Positions 19,938-30,700 of a stretch of 64,000 bases of DNA are shown one piece after another. Numbering within the stretch: position 1 is the stretch's first letter; each line of letters starts with the position of its first letter. Position numbers and translations under genes: made by a program. This stretch comes from Arctopsyche grandis. Taxonomy: Eukaryota; Arthropoda; Insecta; Trichoptera; Hydropsychidae. The notes beneath the pieces are model-generated. The model searched no databases. It was not told where the DNA came from and was given only the letters and a program-made list of their open reading frames with translations. Where the stretch lies: the NCBI RefSeq assembly GCF_051622035.1, contig NC_135355.1, forward strand, positions 1,550,001 through 1,614,000, given 5' to 3'.

Positions 19938-20220
19938 TAGATATTGAGTACGTCCATTAATTGTGAGGGTGATGATGCTCAACCTTTTGTCTTATTTTGC
20001 AATGATTTTATTCAATGAGAATGCCAGGTCAAGGGTGCATACGGCATATGTGAATTTTTTTTTATTTTTTCCATCGAAACAATCTCTCTATATTGATCCG
20101 TTAATCATTATGAGGTTTTTTTGAAGCTGAAAAGGGCATTTTATAAAAATGTCAGGTCAAAAGATCACATTGAGATCACATGCGAATATACTATATTTTA
20201 TTTCAATCGAATATGTACAT
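19290..20220. other. AT-rich stretch, (TA)n microsatellite at 19871-19934
   Basis: No gene seen. A long (TA)n run near the middle; the rest is unremarkable. Confidence 0.5.
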
Positions 20221-20224
20221 ATAT

Positions 20225-20622
20225 ACACTCGCCTTTACAGATCGCTCCAAAGCGACGAACGTACTATACAGATACAATACAATTAATACAAGCATTTTTA
20301 TACAATGCGAATTCATGCAAGCATCATCCACAGTGACATCTGTGGAGAAATTGTTGCAGCATTTTATAATAGAAAATAGCTAATTGGCCTCAAGACGCGG
20401 AATAGCGTGAGATTTTGGAAGAGAGATTGGAAAGGAAATGCCAATTTACAGGAACCGTTTAAATGAAAATCAGAAAAATTGGTAAACTCTGCAAGGAAAC
20501 GAACGACCTGGAGTCACAAACCAAGGTCTGGCCAACAGCTACTAGCGGGAATCGAACCGTAACCACTCCGCTTGAAAGCATAATATGATAACCATAAGTC
20601 CACGCTGCTGAATATAATTGTA
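20225..20622 (-). repeat. tRNA-derived SINE, minus strand
   Basis: Contains the complement of the SINE 3' block (CAGATCGCTCCAAAGCGACG), the core (AGGAACCGTTTAAATGAAAA, ACTCTGCAAGGAAACGA), the link GAGTCACAAACCAAGGTCTG and a tRNA-like head with box B complement GGGAATCGAACCGTAACC. Confidence 0.8.
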
Positions 20623-20684
20623 AGTCAATTTCGAAATCTTAGGAAAATAGAAGTTTGAATATATGTAAACATATCATTTAACGG

Positions 20685-21060
20685 TTTTACCCGGCTTCGC
20701 TCAGTATTTGTAATATAAACAGCTTAAACATGGCCAATCTAATAGTAAACATTCATTTGTTTTTTTATTTAATTTATTTGAATCGAAAAAAATAATATTC
20801 AAGATATCGATATCGTCGTCATATAAACTGTGATTTGTTTTCAATGTTCCCAACAAATCTTACATACAAAGTCTCTTTCGAAATTATATACATATTAGAT
20901 ATAATATCGCTATTCTGTCTGTGTATCTACGATAACGCTTGCTGTACTATAATAGTCGTTTCAATTCGACATACATATGTACATATAATATGTATGTCAC
21001 ATCTAAAACACTGCCAACAAGATGTACAAATATAATACGAATATAATAACGAAAGAAAAA

Positions 21061-21101
<41 letters not shown>

Positions 21102-21370
21102 TGTTTGCTACTAATGTTTCCTCTAGGCAAGTTTATGAGCATTTAGCGCCATCTATTGAAAATTTATTTAATTAATTATTTTTTCTATTGGTGTTTTATA
21201 TTGTTTATATGTAGGTAGGTAGGTAGTTTTTAACATCTTTTTTCATATTAAACAATTAAATATAAATATATTGAAAAGGTATTTGAAAAAAATTCGACCG
21301 CCTGCGGATCGAACTCAGGGCCTACCCATTTATTTTTTTTAAACTTAATATGCCAACACCCATGCGATGA
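20685..21370 (+). repeat. ACCCGGCTTCGCTCAGT interspersed repeat
   Basis: Starts TTACCCGGCTTCGCTCAGTA, with AATATAAACAGCTTAAACAT, ACATACAAAGTCTCTTTCGA, CATACATATGTACAT, a (TA)n run (21063-21102), TAGGTAGGTAGGTAG and TCATATTAAACAATTAAATA. Parts recur at 28065-28262, 51361-52930, 54536-55140 and 55255-55740. Confidence 0.7.
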
Positions 21371-21376
21371 TATTTC

Positions 21377-21567
21377 GGTAATTTGATTATTCGTCACATT
21401 GCGGTGGTCACAAAGACAATTTTTGCCATGAAAATCGCGAATACGCAATATTTGGCACTCAAGTTCTCATTAGTATGATAGTTATCGTTAGTATGATGGA
21501 CTTTTCGGCTGCCAGATGTTACTAAATAGAGATTTCAGTGACTTTGTGACCAGTAATCACCGAACCA
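21377..21567 (-). mobile_element. hAT-like MITE (GGTTCGGTGAT family), copy 2
   Basis: Inverted copy of 9776-9980. Flanks GATATTTC and, after the terminal AACC, AATATTTC match 7 of 8. Confidence 0.75.
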
Positions 21568-21669
21568 ATATTTCATCGGGTTCAACACCAGTGAGAATAT
21601 ATTGAGAAATATATGTTTATTAGAACAGTTACATATCGGTATAAAAAACTAGTCAAAAATTGTTGAATA

Positions 21670-21960
21670 TATGTCGTTTCATTTACGAAGGCCCGTGCCC
21701 TGCTTATCGGAGAGATGCGCACGCGAAGATCGGGTACTGACTGTTGCCTTTGCGCACCTGTTACTAGGAGTGGGGGTAGGCCTTAGCAATACAACGACTT
21801 GTACTGATGTTACATCGGTAATAGTTTTTCGCTTCACTGTGCGCGTGACCTTCCTCAAATCATTACCATATTTTAGATCTGGGCATGCAATCCCAGAACG
21901 TTGGCAATCATATGCATAAACAGCTCGTCGACCTTCTAAAGTCACGAAGTCCTACCTGGA
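21670..21960. other. GC-richer block with opposing frames, unassigned
   Basis: Both strands are open for about 82-88 codons (for example MTLEGRRAVYAYDCQRSG on the minus strand). Nothing is recognised; it may be a fragment of a mobile element. Confidence 0.25.
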
Positions 21961-22404
21961 TCCCATGCAGCCATTGATCTTTCCCTGAATAATTATGTAC
22001 ACACGGGGGCGTTTAAAATGTGGAAATAAGAATACAGCAGATTAAATTAAGCGGAACTTTTAAGTTGGAACACTTTTTCAACCTTTTTTAACCCCTTCCA
22101 GTAGAAGCTCCTGCACGGTGAATCATTTCACTTTTATTTAGATTTAGCCAGTATTTTGGATGTGTCAATAGTTTGAGCTATCTGTTATTCAAATTGCGTG
22201 TCCGTGTTCGTCGTTTTATGATTTTCGTGCCTAAACTACACAGATGCGACTTAATAATCCCTGAACTATAAAACTATTCTATAAAAGTCTTGCTTAGATT
22301 TTAAAATATTCGTTTCTGATCAAGAAAAAAAATTATTAATAGTTAGTACTTCATATTTAACCGAATACATATTCTCAGATCCTAAGGGTAGTTTCGAACT
22401 CACA

Positions 22405-23025
22405 TAACTAGTCTTCACCTTTGGCTGGGTGCTTGTGAAATAACAATAGACCGTTCCATTAGTTTACAAAACAAGATGAAAAAAAAGCATGGTTGGCAAT
22501 AGTAATTGACAATAGTGAACCATTTTTTGTGCAGTCGTAGCAACGCTGGTCTCTGGACTTAACTATAAGTAGACACAGGCGTTGGCTAAGTGCTTTCAAA
22601 ATAACAATTCCATTACTTTATATAGCAAGAGAGCAAAAGAGCGTAGTTGAAGATAGTAAATGACAATAGTGAAACATTTGTGCCAATCGTGCCAACGCCG
22701 ATCTTTGGACATAACACAAGGCTGGATATCGGGTAGACACGATGCTAGTAGCTTGGACCAAGTCACTTAGACGAGTAACTTAGACGTCACTCGCACCGTG
22801 TCAACATGTGATCCAATCGTTTTTGAACGTTTTGTACGTCCAAGTTACTCATCCTAGCTACTTGGCCCAAGCTTTGATGCTTTTGGCACAAAAAAAGTTC
22901 ACTATTGTCAATTACTATCCTCAACCATGATTTTCTGCTCTCTTGCTTTGTACAGTAATGTAATGGTCTATTGTTATTGTAAAAGTACCAAGCCAATGCC
23001 TAAGTCTAGTCATATCTACAGATCA
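22405..23025. repeat. Large inverted repeat with an extra tandem unit
   Basis: AATAACAATAGACCGTTCCA to AATAGTGAACCATTTTTTGT (22440-22530) is repeated directly at about 22600-22690 and inverted at about 22885-22985. It is a foldback element of unknown class; no clean TSD found. Confidence 0.55.
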
Positions 23026-23191
23026 GTGCTGAGACGGTACAACAGATGGCATAATATTATCTTCCAATAAAGCTAATATCATATCCATTACTATGATTTT
23101 TAAGTCTTTTATTTCATTTTAAAGTTCTATACCCTTTAAAAAACACAATTTCTATTTGCGATAGTCTAGATCAAGTGTGAAACGAAACGCC

Positions 23192-23361
23192 TTAGAAAAA
23201 GGCCACACTGAGCGACTTGGTTGAAGGTGACCAGACCAATGTATGCAGTTAGATGGGGCATGCCACACCCGTTAACTTCTTTGTCGCTCACATTTCCATA
23301 CATTTTTTCTTGTCGCACAACTAGTCGGCCGACAAAGTTGCACGGTGTGGTCCGGGTCTTA
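23192..23361 (-). mobile_element. Harbinger-like MITE, orientation B
   Basis: Element 23195-23358 between TTA and TTA; reverse complement of 18994-19168 over its whole length, in equivalent flanking sequence. Confidence 0.75.
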
Positions 23362-23363
23362 GC

Positions 23364-23866
23364 CTAGTGAGTAGTGGTATCATTCTATTGGTTTCCGGAA
23401 ACCTGTTGTTCGAAATCAAAAGTTTCCGGAAACCCGTTGTTTGAAATCAAAAATTCACGTCACTTTTGTTAAAAGTTATACCAATGTTTAAACAACTTCG
23501 AAAATATTGTTTTATTCGTAGTCGAATACATACCAGTTATAAGGAAGGAATTTTATTTATTTATATATTATCTTATCTATCAAGCTAATTTAAAAATACA
23601 TCTTAACTACTTAACTCTAAAAATTTATAATTAACTTATATGTACTGTCTCTTACAGAGGTGTCTCTTCGCACCTCGCAAGAATGCATCCATGGTCTTAG
23701 CAGACCTGATGCACTCAGGAGGGCATTTTACATGAGCACACCCCTGTGAAAAACACCCCCAGCTGTCTTACTTTTTCTCACTCTACTTACAACCAAAATT
23801 TGGTTCAAATAACCAAAAATCGGAAACCCATTGTTCCGAAATTGGGATGACACCACTGCTAGTGAG
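23364..23866. mobile_element. hAT-like element, TSD CTAGTGAG
   Basis: Element 23372-23858 (487 bp) with a perfect 8-bp TSD CTAGTGAG. Ends TAGTGGTATCATTC and the complement of CAGTGGTGTCATCCC. No transposase frame. Confidence 0.85.
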
Positions 23867-23935
23867 TCACAGTGGCGGTCTCTATCGGTTGTTTTGAAAA
23901 GTTCAACAATTTGCGCTTTGCCTCTGACGTTTCGA

Positions 23936-23955
23936 TTAGGTTAGGTTAGGTTAGG
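23936..23955 (+). repeat. Interstitial telomere-type repeat, four TTAGG units
   Basis: Four perfect TTAGG units followed by TCGCT, absent at the matching position of the sister copy (19251-19253), where CGATT joins CGTGTCCAC directly. Confidence 0.85.
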
Positions 23956-23969
23956 TCGCTCGTGTCCAC

Positions 23970-25230
23970 AGGTATTGGCAATTTTGACAGGAATACCTGT
24001 CAAAACGAATCTCAAAGAGTTTACACTCGCATCAATGTCATCAAAACCACTTTCCAGGAACTGTATTGATGACTTGTCTCCTTCGAGACATTCTGTACGT
24101 GATTGCGACATATTCGCTTTTAATTATGCTGATTGTCGAAAACAATAAGTGTCAATAGACCGCTCCCACTAGAACGAAGATGTGATCATATCATTTAAAT
24201 ATCACTGTCAATGTTTCCGCAATATGCATACTATAATATAATACGATTTCAATTAGCGTATGTTCACATTCCTTGACACATGTCGCTGTCTCAACCTTGA
24301 CATTTTGACACTACCTATACGTATAGTTTCGATTCTGGGGTCTGGTCTAGAACTTCTGATACCTGGAGGATGTCTGGAAGGTCGGCATCAAACTGGTATT
24401 CGGATTTGATCGTGAAAATGCAAATTTGGTCGAATAAACAAAATAAAAAAGCCACTAGATATTGACGGGATGCGTCCATTGGCACAAACTATTATTTATA
24501 CGACACATAAAAATGAAAAATATGCTAGGTTGTGATCTCGGCGCCCTTTTTTTTTGATGAAGAAATATTTTAATGGTGTATTCTTAATCGAACCGATCTC
24601 TATCTTTGCATATATATAGAATGATTGATGTGTTTTGTTAATAAATTGAACTGTTTTGTGGTTTTGTTTGTCCGAATCTTGGGATGTTGTGCAGATTTTT
24701 GCTACTCTTGTTTTTAAATACCGCCCGGTAGTCCTTTGCTATTCGGGGGTCATCGTAAATAAAATACAGGCTTGCAATTTTAGTTTTTGACGTCAAAGTC
24801 CTGCCGACCAGTCAAATAAATTAAAAAAAATCTGACTACATATAGTAGTTTAAAGTTGACTGATATGTTTTGATTGAATATCTAATAAGTAAAAGATAGG
24901 TTTGAAGTCTATCGTTCAATTAATTTCTCGAAGTTTTGAACACTGTAGGAGTTTTTTTACAACAATAGTTTATTACAACGAAACTGAGCATAAAGAGAAG
25001 AAAAACGATATGCATCTTTCGGTATTTTAACTTTTAAAAATATGAAGCAGTGTATCGACTTTTTTGAAGCATTGTTTTATAAAACAATGGCATTTTAACA
25101 CACCTACAGTGACTCCTTTGGAAAAAACCACAAAAATACAAGTTAAATTTAATTGTAGGTACATATGTAAGTTTAAGAGCAAATTTTTCGATTATTTTTG
25201 TATTTTGTATATTACATATATATTACATAT
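23970..25230. other. AT-rich stretch, no gene seen
   Basis: No coding signal and no repeat boundary that I can support. Confidence 0.4.
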
Positions 25231-25232
25231 AT

Positions 25233-25626
25233 CGGTCTCCGTGACGAGACAGAATGTTAAATGATGGAAAACGTAAATATCAGAAGGCAAAGATCGGAAA
25301 TCGAAAGATCTTAAGTCGAAAGATCAAAAAAAAAAGGTGCATGGTAAACGGTACATACTCACTTAATTTGCGCGAGCAGGATACAACAGGAACAAGAGGG
25401 ACAAGCTTTTCCTCCCGTATTCTGCGCGCGCACATTAATACGGGAGGAAAAGCCTGTTCCTCTTGTTCCTGTTGTATCCTACTCGCGCAAATTAAGTGAG
25501 TATGTACCGTTTACCATGCACCAGTTTTTTTTTGATCTTTCGACTTAAGATCTTTCGATTTTCGATCTTTGCCTTCCGATATTTGTGTTTTCTGTAATTT
25601 AACATTCTGTCTCGTCACGTAGACCC
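25233..25626. mobile_element. 394-bp foldback element forming one long hairpin
   Basis: Ends CGGTCTCCGTGACGAGACAG and its complement. Arms of about 186 bp pair nearly perfectly around a short loop (CTGCGCGCGCACATT, about 25420). Same family as 1393-1972. Flanks do not show a clear TSD. Confidence 0.8.
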
Positions 25627-25699
25627 ATATTATATACATACATATGTATATAGTAATTAATTAAGAGAATCATCTGTGATTTGCTGTACTTCATATATT

Positions 25700-25803
25700 T
25701 GCCATTTTGAATCCGTACTTACAGTGTTTGACATTTTGAATCCGTACTGACAGTGTTTGCCATTTTGAATTCATTTGAACTTTCAGTGTTAGCCATTTTG
25801 ATT
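25700..25803 (+). repeat. Short tandem repeat, about 30-bp units
   Basis: Four imperfect units of GCCATTTTGAATCCGTACT plus GACAGTGTTT. Confidence 0.6.
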
Positions 25804-26147
25804 TCGTGTATGAAACTGATTTAATGTTTTCCATTTATAATTGTGAATGTATCATTTGGAGGCCAACCCAAGGGTTGATTATTTATTATTTATTTAAAAT
25901 TAAGTTTTATATAACAACTTTCTATCATACATATGTATATCCAATAAAACAAAGTGTGTAGAAATTGTTAGACAGGAAATATAAAAATCTGTCATTTCTG
26001 CGAAGGTGATACATTAAGGAAAAACTAATGAATCCCGTTATGGAAAAATGAAATTGAAAGGATTCATCGAATATTGTCTAATACTGAGTCAACTTTATAT
26101 TATGTATGGAGAATTGTAACATTTTATCGTTTTATTTAAAAAAAAAA

Positions 26148-26944
26148 CTAGCTGAACCCGGCATGCGTTGCAATGCCAGAATAAGAGCATGCAATTCTCA
26201 TTCCCGTTCCCGTTCCCGTTACCGCTCTCGTTCCCGTTCCCAATTGTCGGAAGGACGCAGGCAGCGACCACATTTGAAATTATTCGATTATTTATTTATT
26301 TTACCCTAACAACGCATGTTGCAACGTGAAAACATTTGAAATTATTGCGTTGCAATGCCACTCATTCCCGTTATTCCCGTTTCCGTTCCTGTTTTTGGCC
26401 GATTTTATTTCACAGTAAGCTCCCCGGACATGCATACAATAAATCTTGAAAGTTCCATCGTTCCATCGTACAATAACGCATGCAATTCCCGTTCCCGTTC
26501 CCGTTTCTCGATGCGTTTAATAAGTGAATGCTTCAGTTTCAAATTAATACTTAATAATCAAATTAAATTATAGTAAAGTATACGTGACAGACATACAAAC
26601 ATTGATTTATATACATATGTAGGATTGTTATGAGTGGTACGTAATGTCAGGTTGGTATGAGTGGTACGTAATGTATTTGTACGTTGGCAATGCGTGCGCG
26701 CAAGTTGGTTACCAACGTAAACATTTCTTTAACTACACACTGGCGCTTCATACTTTCGCGTCGATAAAATAATAACTACGAATATTATTATTAAGAGGTT
26801 TTATCCCGTTTTTTCTCACGGTAATCTTCCCGGACATGCATACAACAAATCCTGAACGTTCCATCGTAATCGGTTCAGTTGTTTAGGAGCCTATTCGAGA
26901 CAGACAGACAGACAGACAGAAAAATATTTATTTTTATATATATA
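26148..26944 (+). repeat. CTAGCTGAACCCGGCATGCG interspersed repeat, copy 1
   Basis: Starts CTAGCTGAACCCGGCATGCG and includes (TTCCCG)n hexamers (26202-26242), TTCCCGGACATGCATACAAC, AGTTCCATCG, a (GACA)n run (26901-26922) and ends TATATATAGAT. Inverted copy at 39705-40082; a partial copy follows at 27050-27330. Confidence 0.7.
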
Positions 26945-27049
26945 GATTCATCCATTCCGAATTCGAATTTACATAAACAGTTTGTTTGATGTTTATTATT
27001 TTCAAAAAGTTTCCAAAGTGTAAATAGGAGTACATATGTACATATTTGA

Positions 27050-27330
27050 TGAGCGTAAAATTCGAGGAATTTTCTATTTAACCAACTGGTAACGTGGTTA
27101 CCAACGAACACATTTCCTTGACTACACAATGGCGCTTCATACTTTCGCGTCGACAAAATCATAATTACGAATATTATTATTTAGAGGTTTTATCCTGTTT
27201 TTTTTTCACAGTAATTTTCCCGGATATGCATACAACAAATCCTGAAAGTTCCATCGTAATCAGTTGAGTGGTTTAGGCGCCTATACGAGACAGACAAAGA
27301 GACATTCAATTTTATATATGTATATAGATA
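27050..27330 (+). repeat. Partial second copy of the same repeat
   Basis: Shares GGTTACCAACGAACACATTT, AATGGCGCTTCATACTTTCGC, GGATATGCATACAACAAATC and the TATATAGAT end with 26148-26944. Confidence 0.65.
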
Positions 27331-27568
27331 AATCCATTCTTATCATAGCTTGTTCCTTGATCAATGGAAGCTTCCATTTCCAATTAATTCGTCACCAGCT
27401 GAGAATTTTGCTAGAAGGACAACAAATTTTGATCAAAATTATGAAGAATTGATCGAACATATTAGAAGGGGTATTCCATCGGACACATCCTAGTCGCGAT
27501 GAGATAATCCACGGTGTCATCCTCTTTAGGAGTTCCTCTCTCTTTCTCTCTTCCGAGAAGCACCGACA

Positions 27569-27575
27569 TATATAA
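27569..27575 (+). promoter_or_regulatory. Candidate TATA box of the RR cuticular protein gene
   Basis: TATATAAC lies about 155 bp before the ATG at 27725, which would place transcription start near 27600. By sequence only. Confidence 0.45.
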
Positions 27576-27724
27576 CAGTTGGTGGTGGTTCTTGTACGTC
27601 CATTGACGGTCAATCAGCTTCCAAAGACAGATTGGAAGAAGACGTGCCTCGTGACGTGCGTGACCCTCAACACCGGTTCTTGTGGTTTATCGGTTTTGTT
27701 CAACATATTCAGACAGAAGACAAC

Positions 27725-30700
27725 ATGAAGACGACACTTTTCGCCTTGACAGTGAGTGCTGATTTACTTCATTTTGTGTAATCCATCACTGTTGCATTCA
27801 ATCGATGTGGGTTGGTTCAGAGAAGTTTGATTTAGGGCAAAATCAAGTTGGATCAAATGAAAATTTTGGCTTTTTTGTACTTCACAACTCAAATTTTCTA
27901 TCATTTAGAACCCACTGATTGCGAATATAATATTTAAATTATTATATTATCATATATATGTACATTGATAAAATTTTAAAATATTGAACAGATAAAACTT
28001 ATACATCAAAAAAAATTAACGTTGTCAATTTTTTTTAATAAAATGATTAAAATTAATATATACGCTCAGTATTTGCAATATAAACAGCTTTAATATGTCG
28101 AATCTAATAGTAAATATTAATTTGTAATTTTATTAAATTTATTCGAATCGAAAAAAATATAATATTCAACCAATTGAATTGTTATAGAAACTTTGATTTG
28201 TTTACGAAGTTTTCAACCAAAGATACTTACATACAAAGTCTCTTTCGAAATTATATATTAGATGAGATTTTTCTTTTAAATTCCATATATAAATATGTAT
28301 TTAATCATCCAGACCAATTAAAATTCAAAGATTGTGTATTTTTTTTTAACTTTATGTTACGTATTTCATAAAAATGTAGGATTTTTTGTATACTTACATA
28401 AATTATACATTTATAATAATATATTGTATCTTTTGACATGTTTATAATTTAAACTTATAATTTATATAAGGCATATTTTTATGAAAAGTGTCATAAATGA
28501 TAGGTTTTATTCATATAGTAAACTAATATAATACATTTAACTTCGATATTTACATATATATACATACCTAAATATATAATATGTATGTACAATACTCGTA
28601 TTATATGTATAGTATTTTTAACGCTTTCAAGAGAGATAAAAAAAAAGTAGTATGCATTTTCACAATACGATTTTCTATACCTTAAATTAGTTTTTAATTT
28701 TGTTTCCAATTCGAATATACACTATAATTTTAAATAAAACGCATTTAAATTCCTTTGTTTTTATTCAATTATTCAATTATAAAACGCATGTAAAGATTCC
28801 GTTCATACAAAAAAATATACATTTTCATTTTAATATTTTCCACTTCATTATCAAGCTGTACGATCTATTCTTTTCATCTTAATACGTTTATTAAGACTAT
28901 ATTCTCAACGTGTCATTTTTTATTTTCGCATAAAAGTGTTAATTTAATTCGTATCACAATTTGAAATCTGAAAAAGGTAGCAAACGAAAATGAATAACGT
29001 ATCGGATACGACCGAATGTTTTACATACTCTTTCCGGTGCACAATCGTTTATTTTTAAAGGTTTTTTATAAAATACATCCTGACCTTTTGAATTCGATCC
29101 ACGTATATTCATCATATCAGATAACATTTAATTCAGGTGGGTGTTTCGATTACAAGTAGCCAACTAAGTCGTCTTGAACTGAACATCCCTTAAAGTCCAC
29201 CTCTGCACTTGTTTCAAATATGAACACAACAGAATAAAAGTGCAACTTTTTTTCAAGACGAATTAATTAACTGCCCGTTATGAACGACAGTCGTGGCGTT
29301 GACATTATAAAAATTTGCATAAATTGGTCATAATAATCGTTATGGCCAGTGTTCGCCTTGACACTGAAAACGTGTCAAAAAAAAAACTGGACTTGAATAA
29401 TTAGCATCCATTGTGTAAGATAATTAGCAGTAGCCGACGAAAGGTTGTTGACACCTTAAAAAAAAAACTAACTGTCTAATGATTAGTTTAACTCATCATC
29501 TATGTATCATATTTGGGAACAAAAGCTATACAATTATCACGGGACTTCTTAATCTTTTTCATTCTATCGACCGCTTTACAGAGAAATGTTATAATAATAG
29601 GCTTTAGGCGTTATAGTGTTGTCAAGTGACGATTGTTCACAAACATTCCTAAATAACTTAAGCATCAGTCGTATTTGATGCTTGGTGGTCGACGTATGTT
29701 CGATAAAAACTTCTCTGGGCAAGTTCAATGGGCAAATGCATCGCTAAAAATTGTACAATGCATTTAAAAACACACAATAAACAAAATGGGATACATTTTT
29801 ATACGTAAATTGATCATTTAAGTAACATATTATTCAATTAACATCGTAGTTTGACGCATTCTACATAAAATTTCAGGGGTGGCACCAGAGAAATGTGAAA
29901 ATTATTTTTAAATAAATGTAAAAACATTTATCTCGGTGGCGCCGAATATTCAAATATATTAATAACCAATTATTTAAGTTTAATTAATATAAACGTCGTT
30001 CATTTTATATTATACATGTTTTTGTTGAAACTATACATTACACGTTAATTTAAGAATTTCCGAGGACAGATAAATACAAAAAAGTGGATAAAAATAATCC
30101 GCCAACTGAGAAAAGGAAGGGATTAATCGGCCACCAACGCCCAACACCACCAAATCTATATTAAAATAAAACTTTAATTTCTGTAGTGAATATGTGATGA
30201 CCCTGATTGGTATTTCGTGCGTTTTAGCGTAGTTATGGAGACGTACCGTGTAATATTGAAACAATTTATTTATTCGTAAAGGTGCTTCTATTATTAAAAT
30301 ATTTATCTGCCCCTTAAGGAGTCGAATGCAAGTTAGCCTGCTAAAAATGCATTTTTAAATGTATAAATAGAATAAAACATAAAAATAAAATGAAGTTCAT
30401 CAAAATAACGTTAAACTGTGGTAACATATTTGACCAGGCAACACGCATGTTATAATTAATATACTAAATAACAAATAAACTTCAAATTTTTGTTGAAATA
30501 GTTGAAAATCACGATTTGCATAGACATATTATATCAAACGGAATTAAGTCTCCTTAAAGCTCACTTTAAGATTTTCAAAAGCAGGTTTATTTCAAGGAAT
30601 AATCTTATAGCAAAAAACTACAATTCGAAAGTTTTGTTGTAAGATTAATAAGATCATCCTTATAAAATCCAACTAGGTTTTATATTAGGATAAAAGGGTT

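Larger units (their letters stand above)
23030..23965 (+). repeat. Second copy of the 18846-19270 segment, with three insertions
   Basis: Shares ATCTTCCAATAAAGCTAATA, GTGTGAAACGAAACGCC, GTCACAGTGGCGGTC and TTGCGCTTTGCCTCTGACGT with 18846-19270, probably mariner 3' sequence. It carries an inverted MITE (23195-23358), a hAT-like element (23372-23858) and a TTAGG run (23936-23955). Confidence 0.7.
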
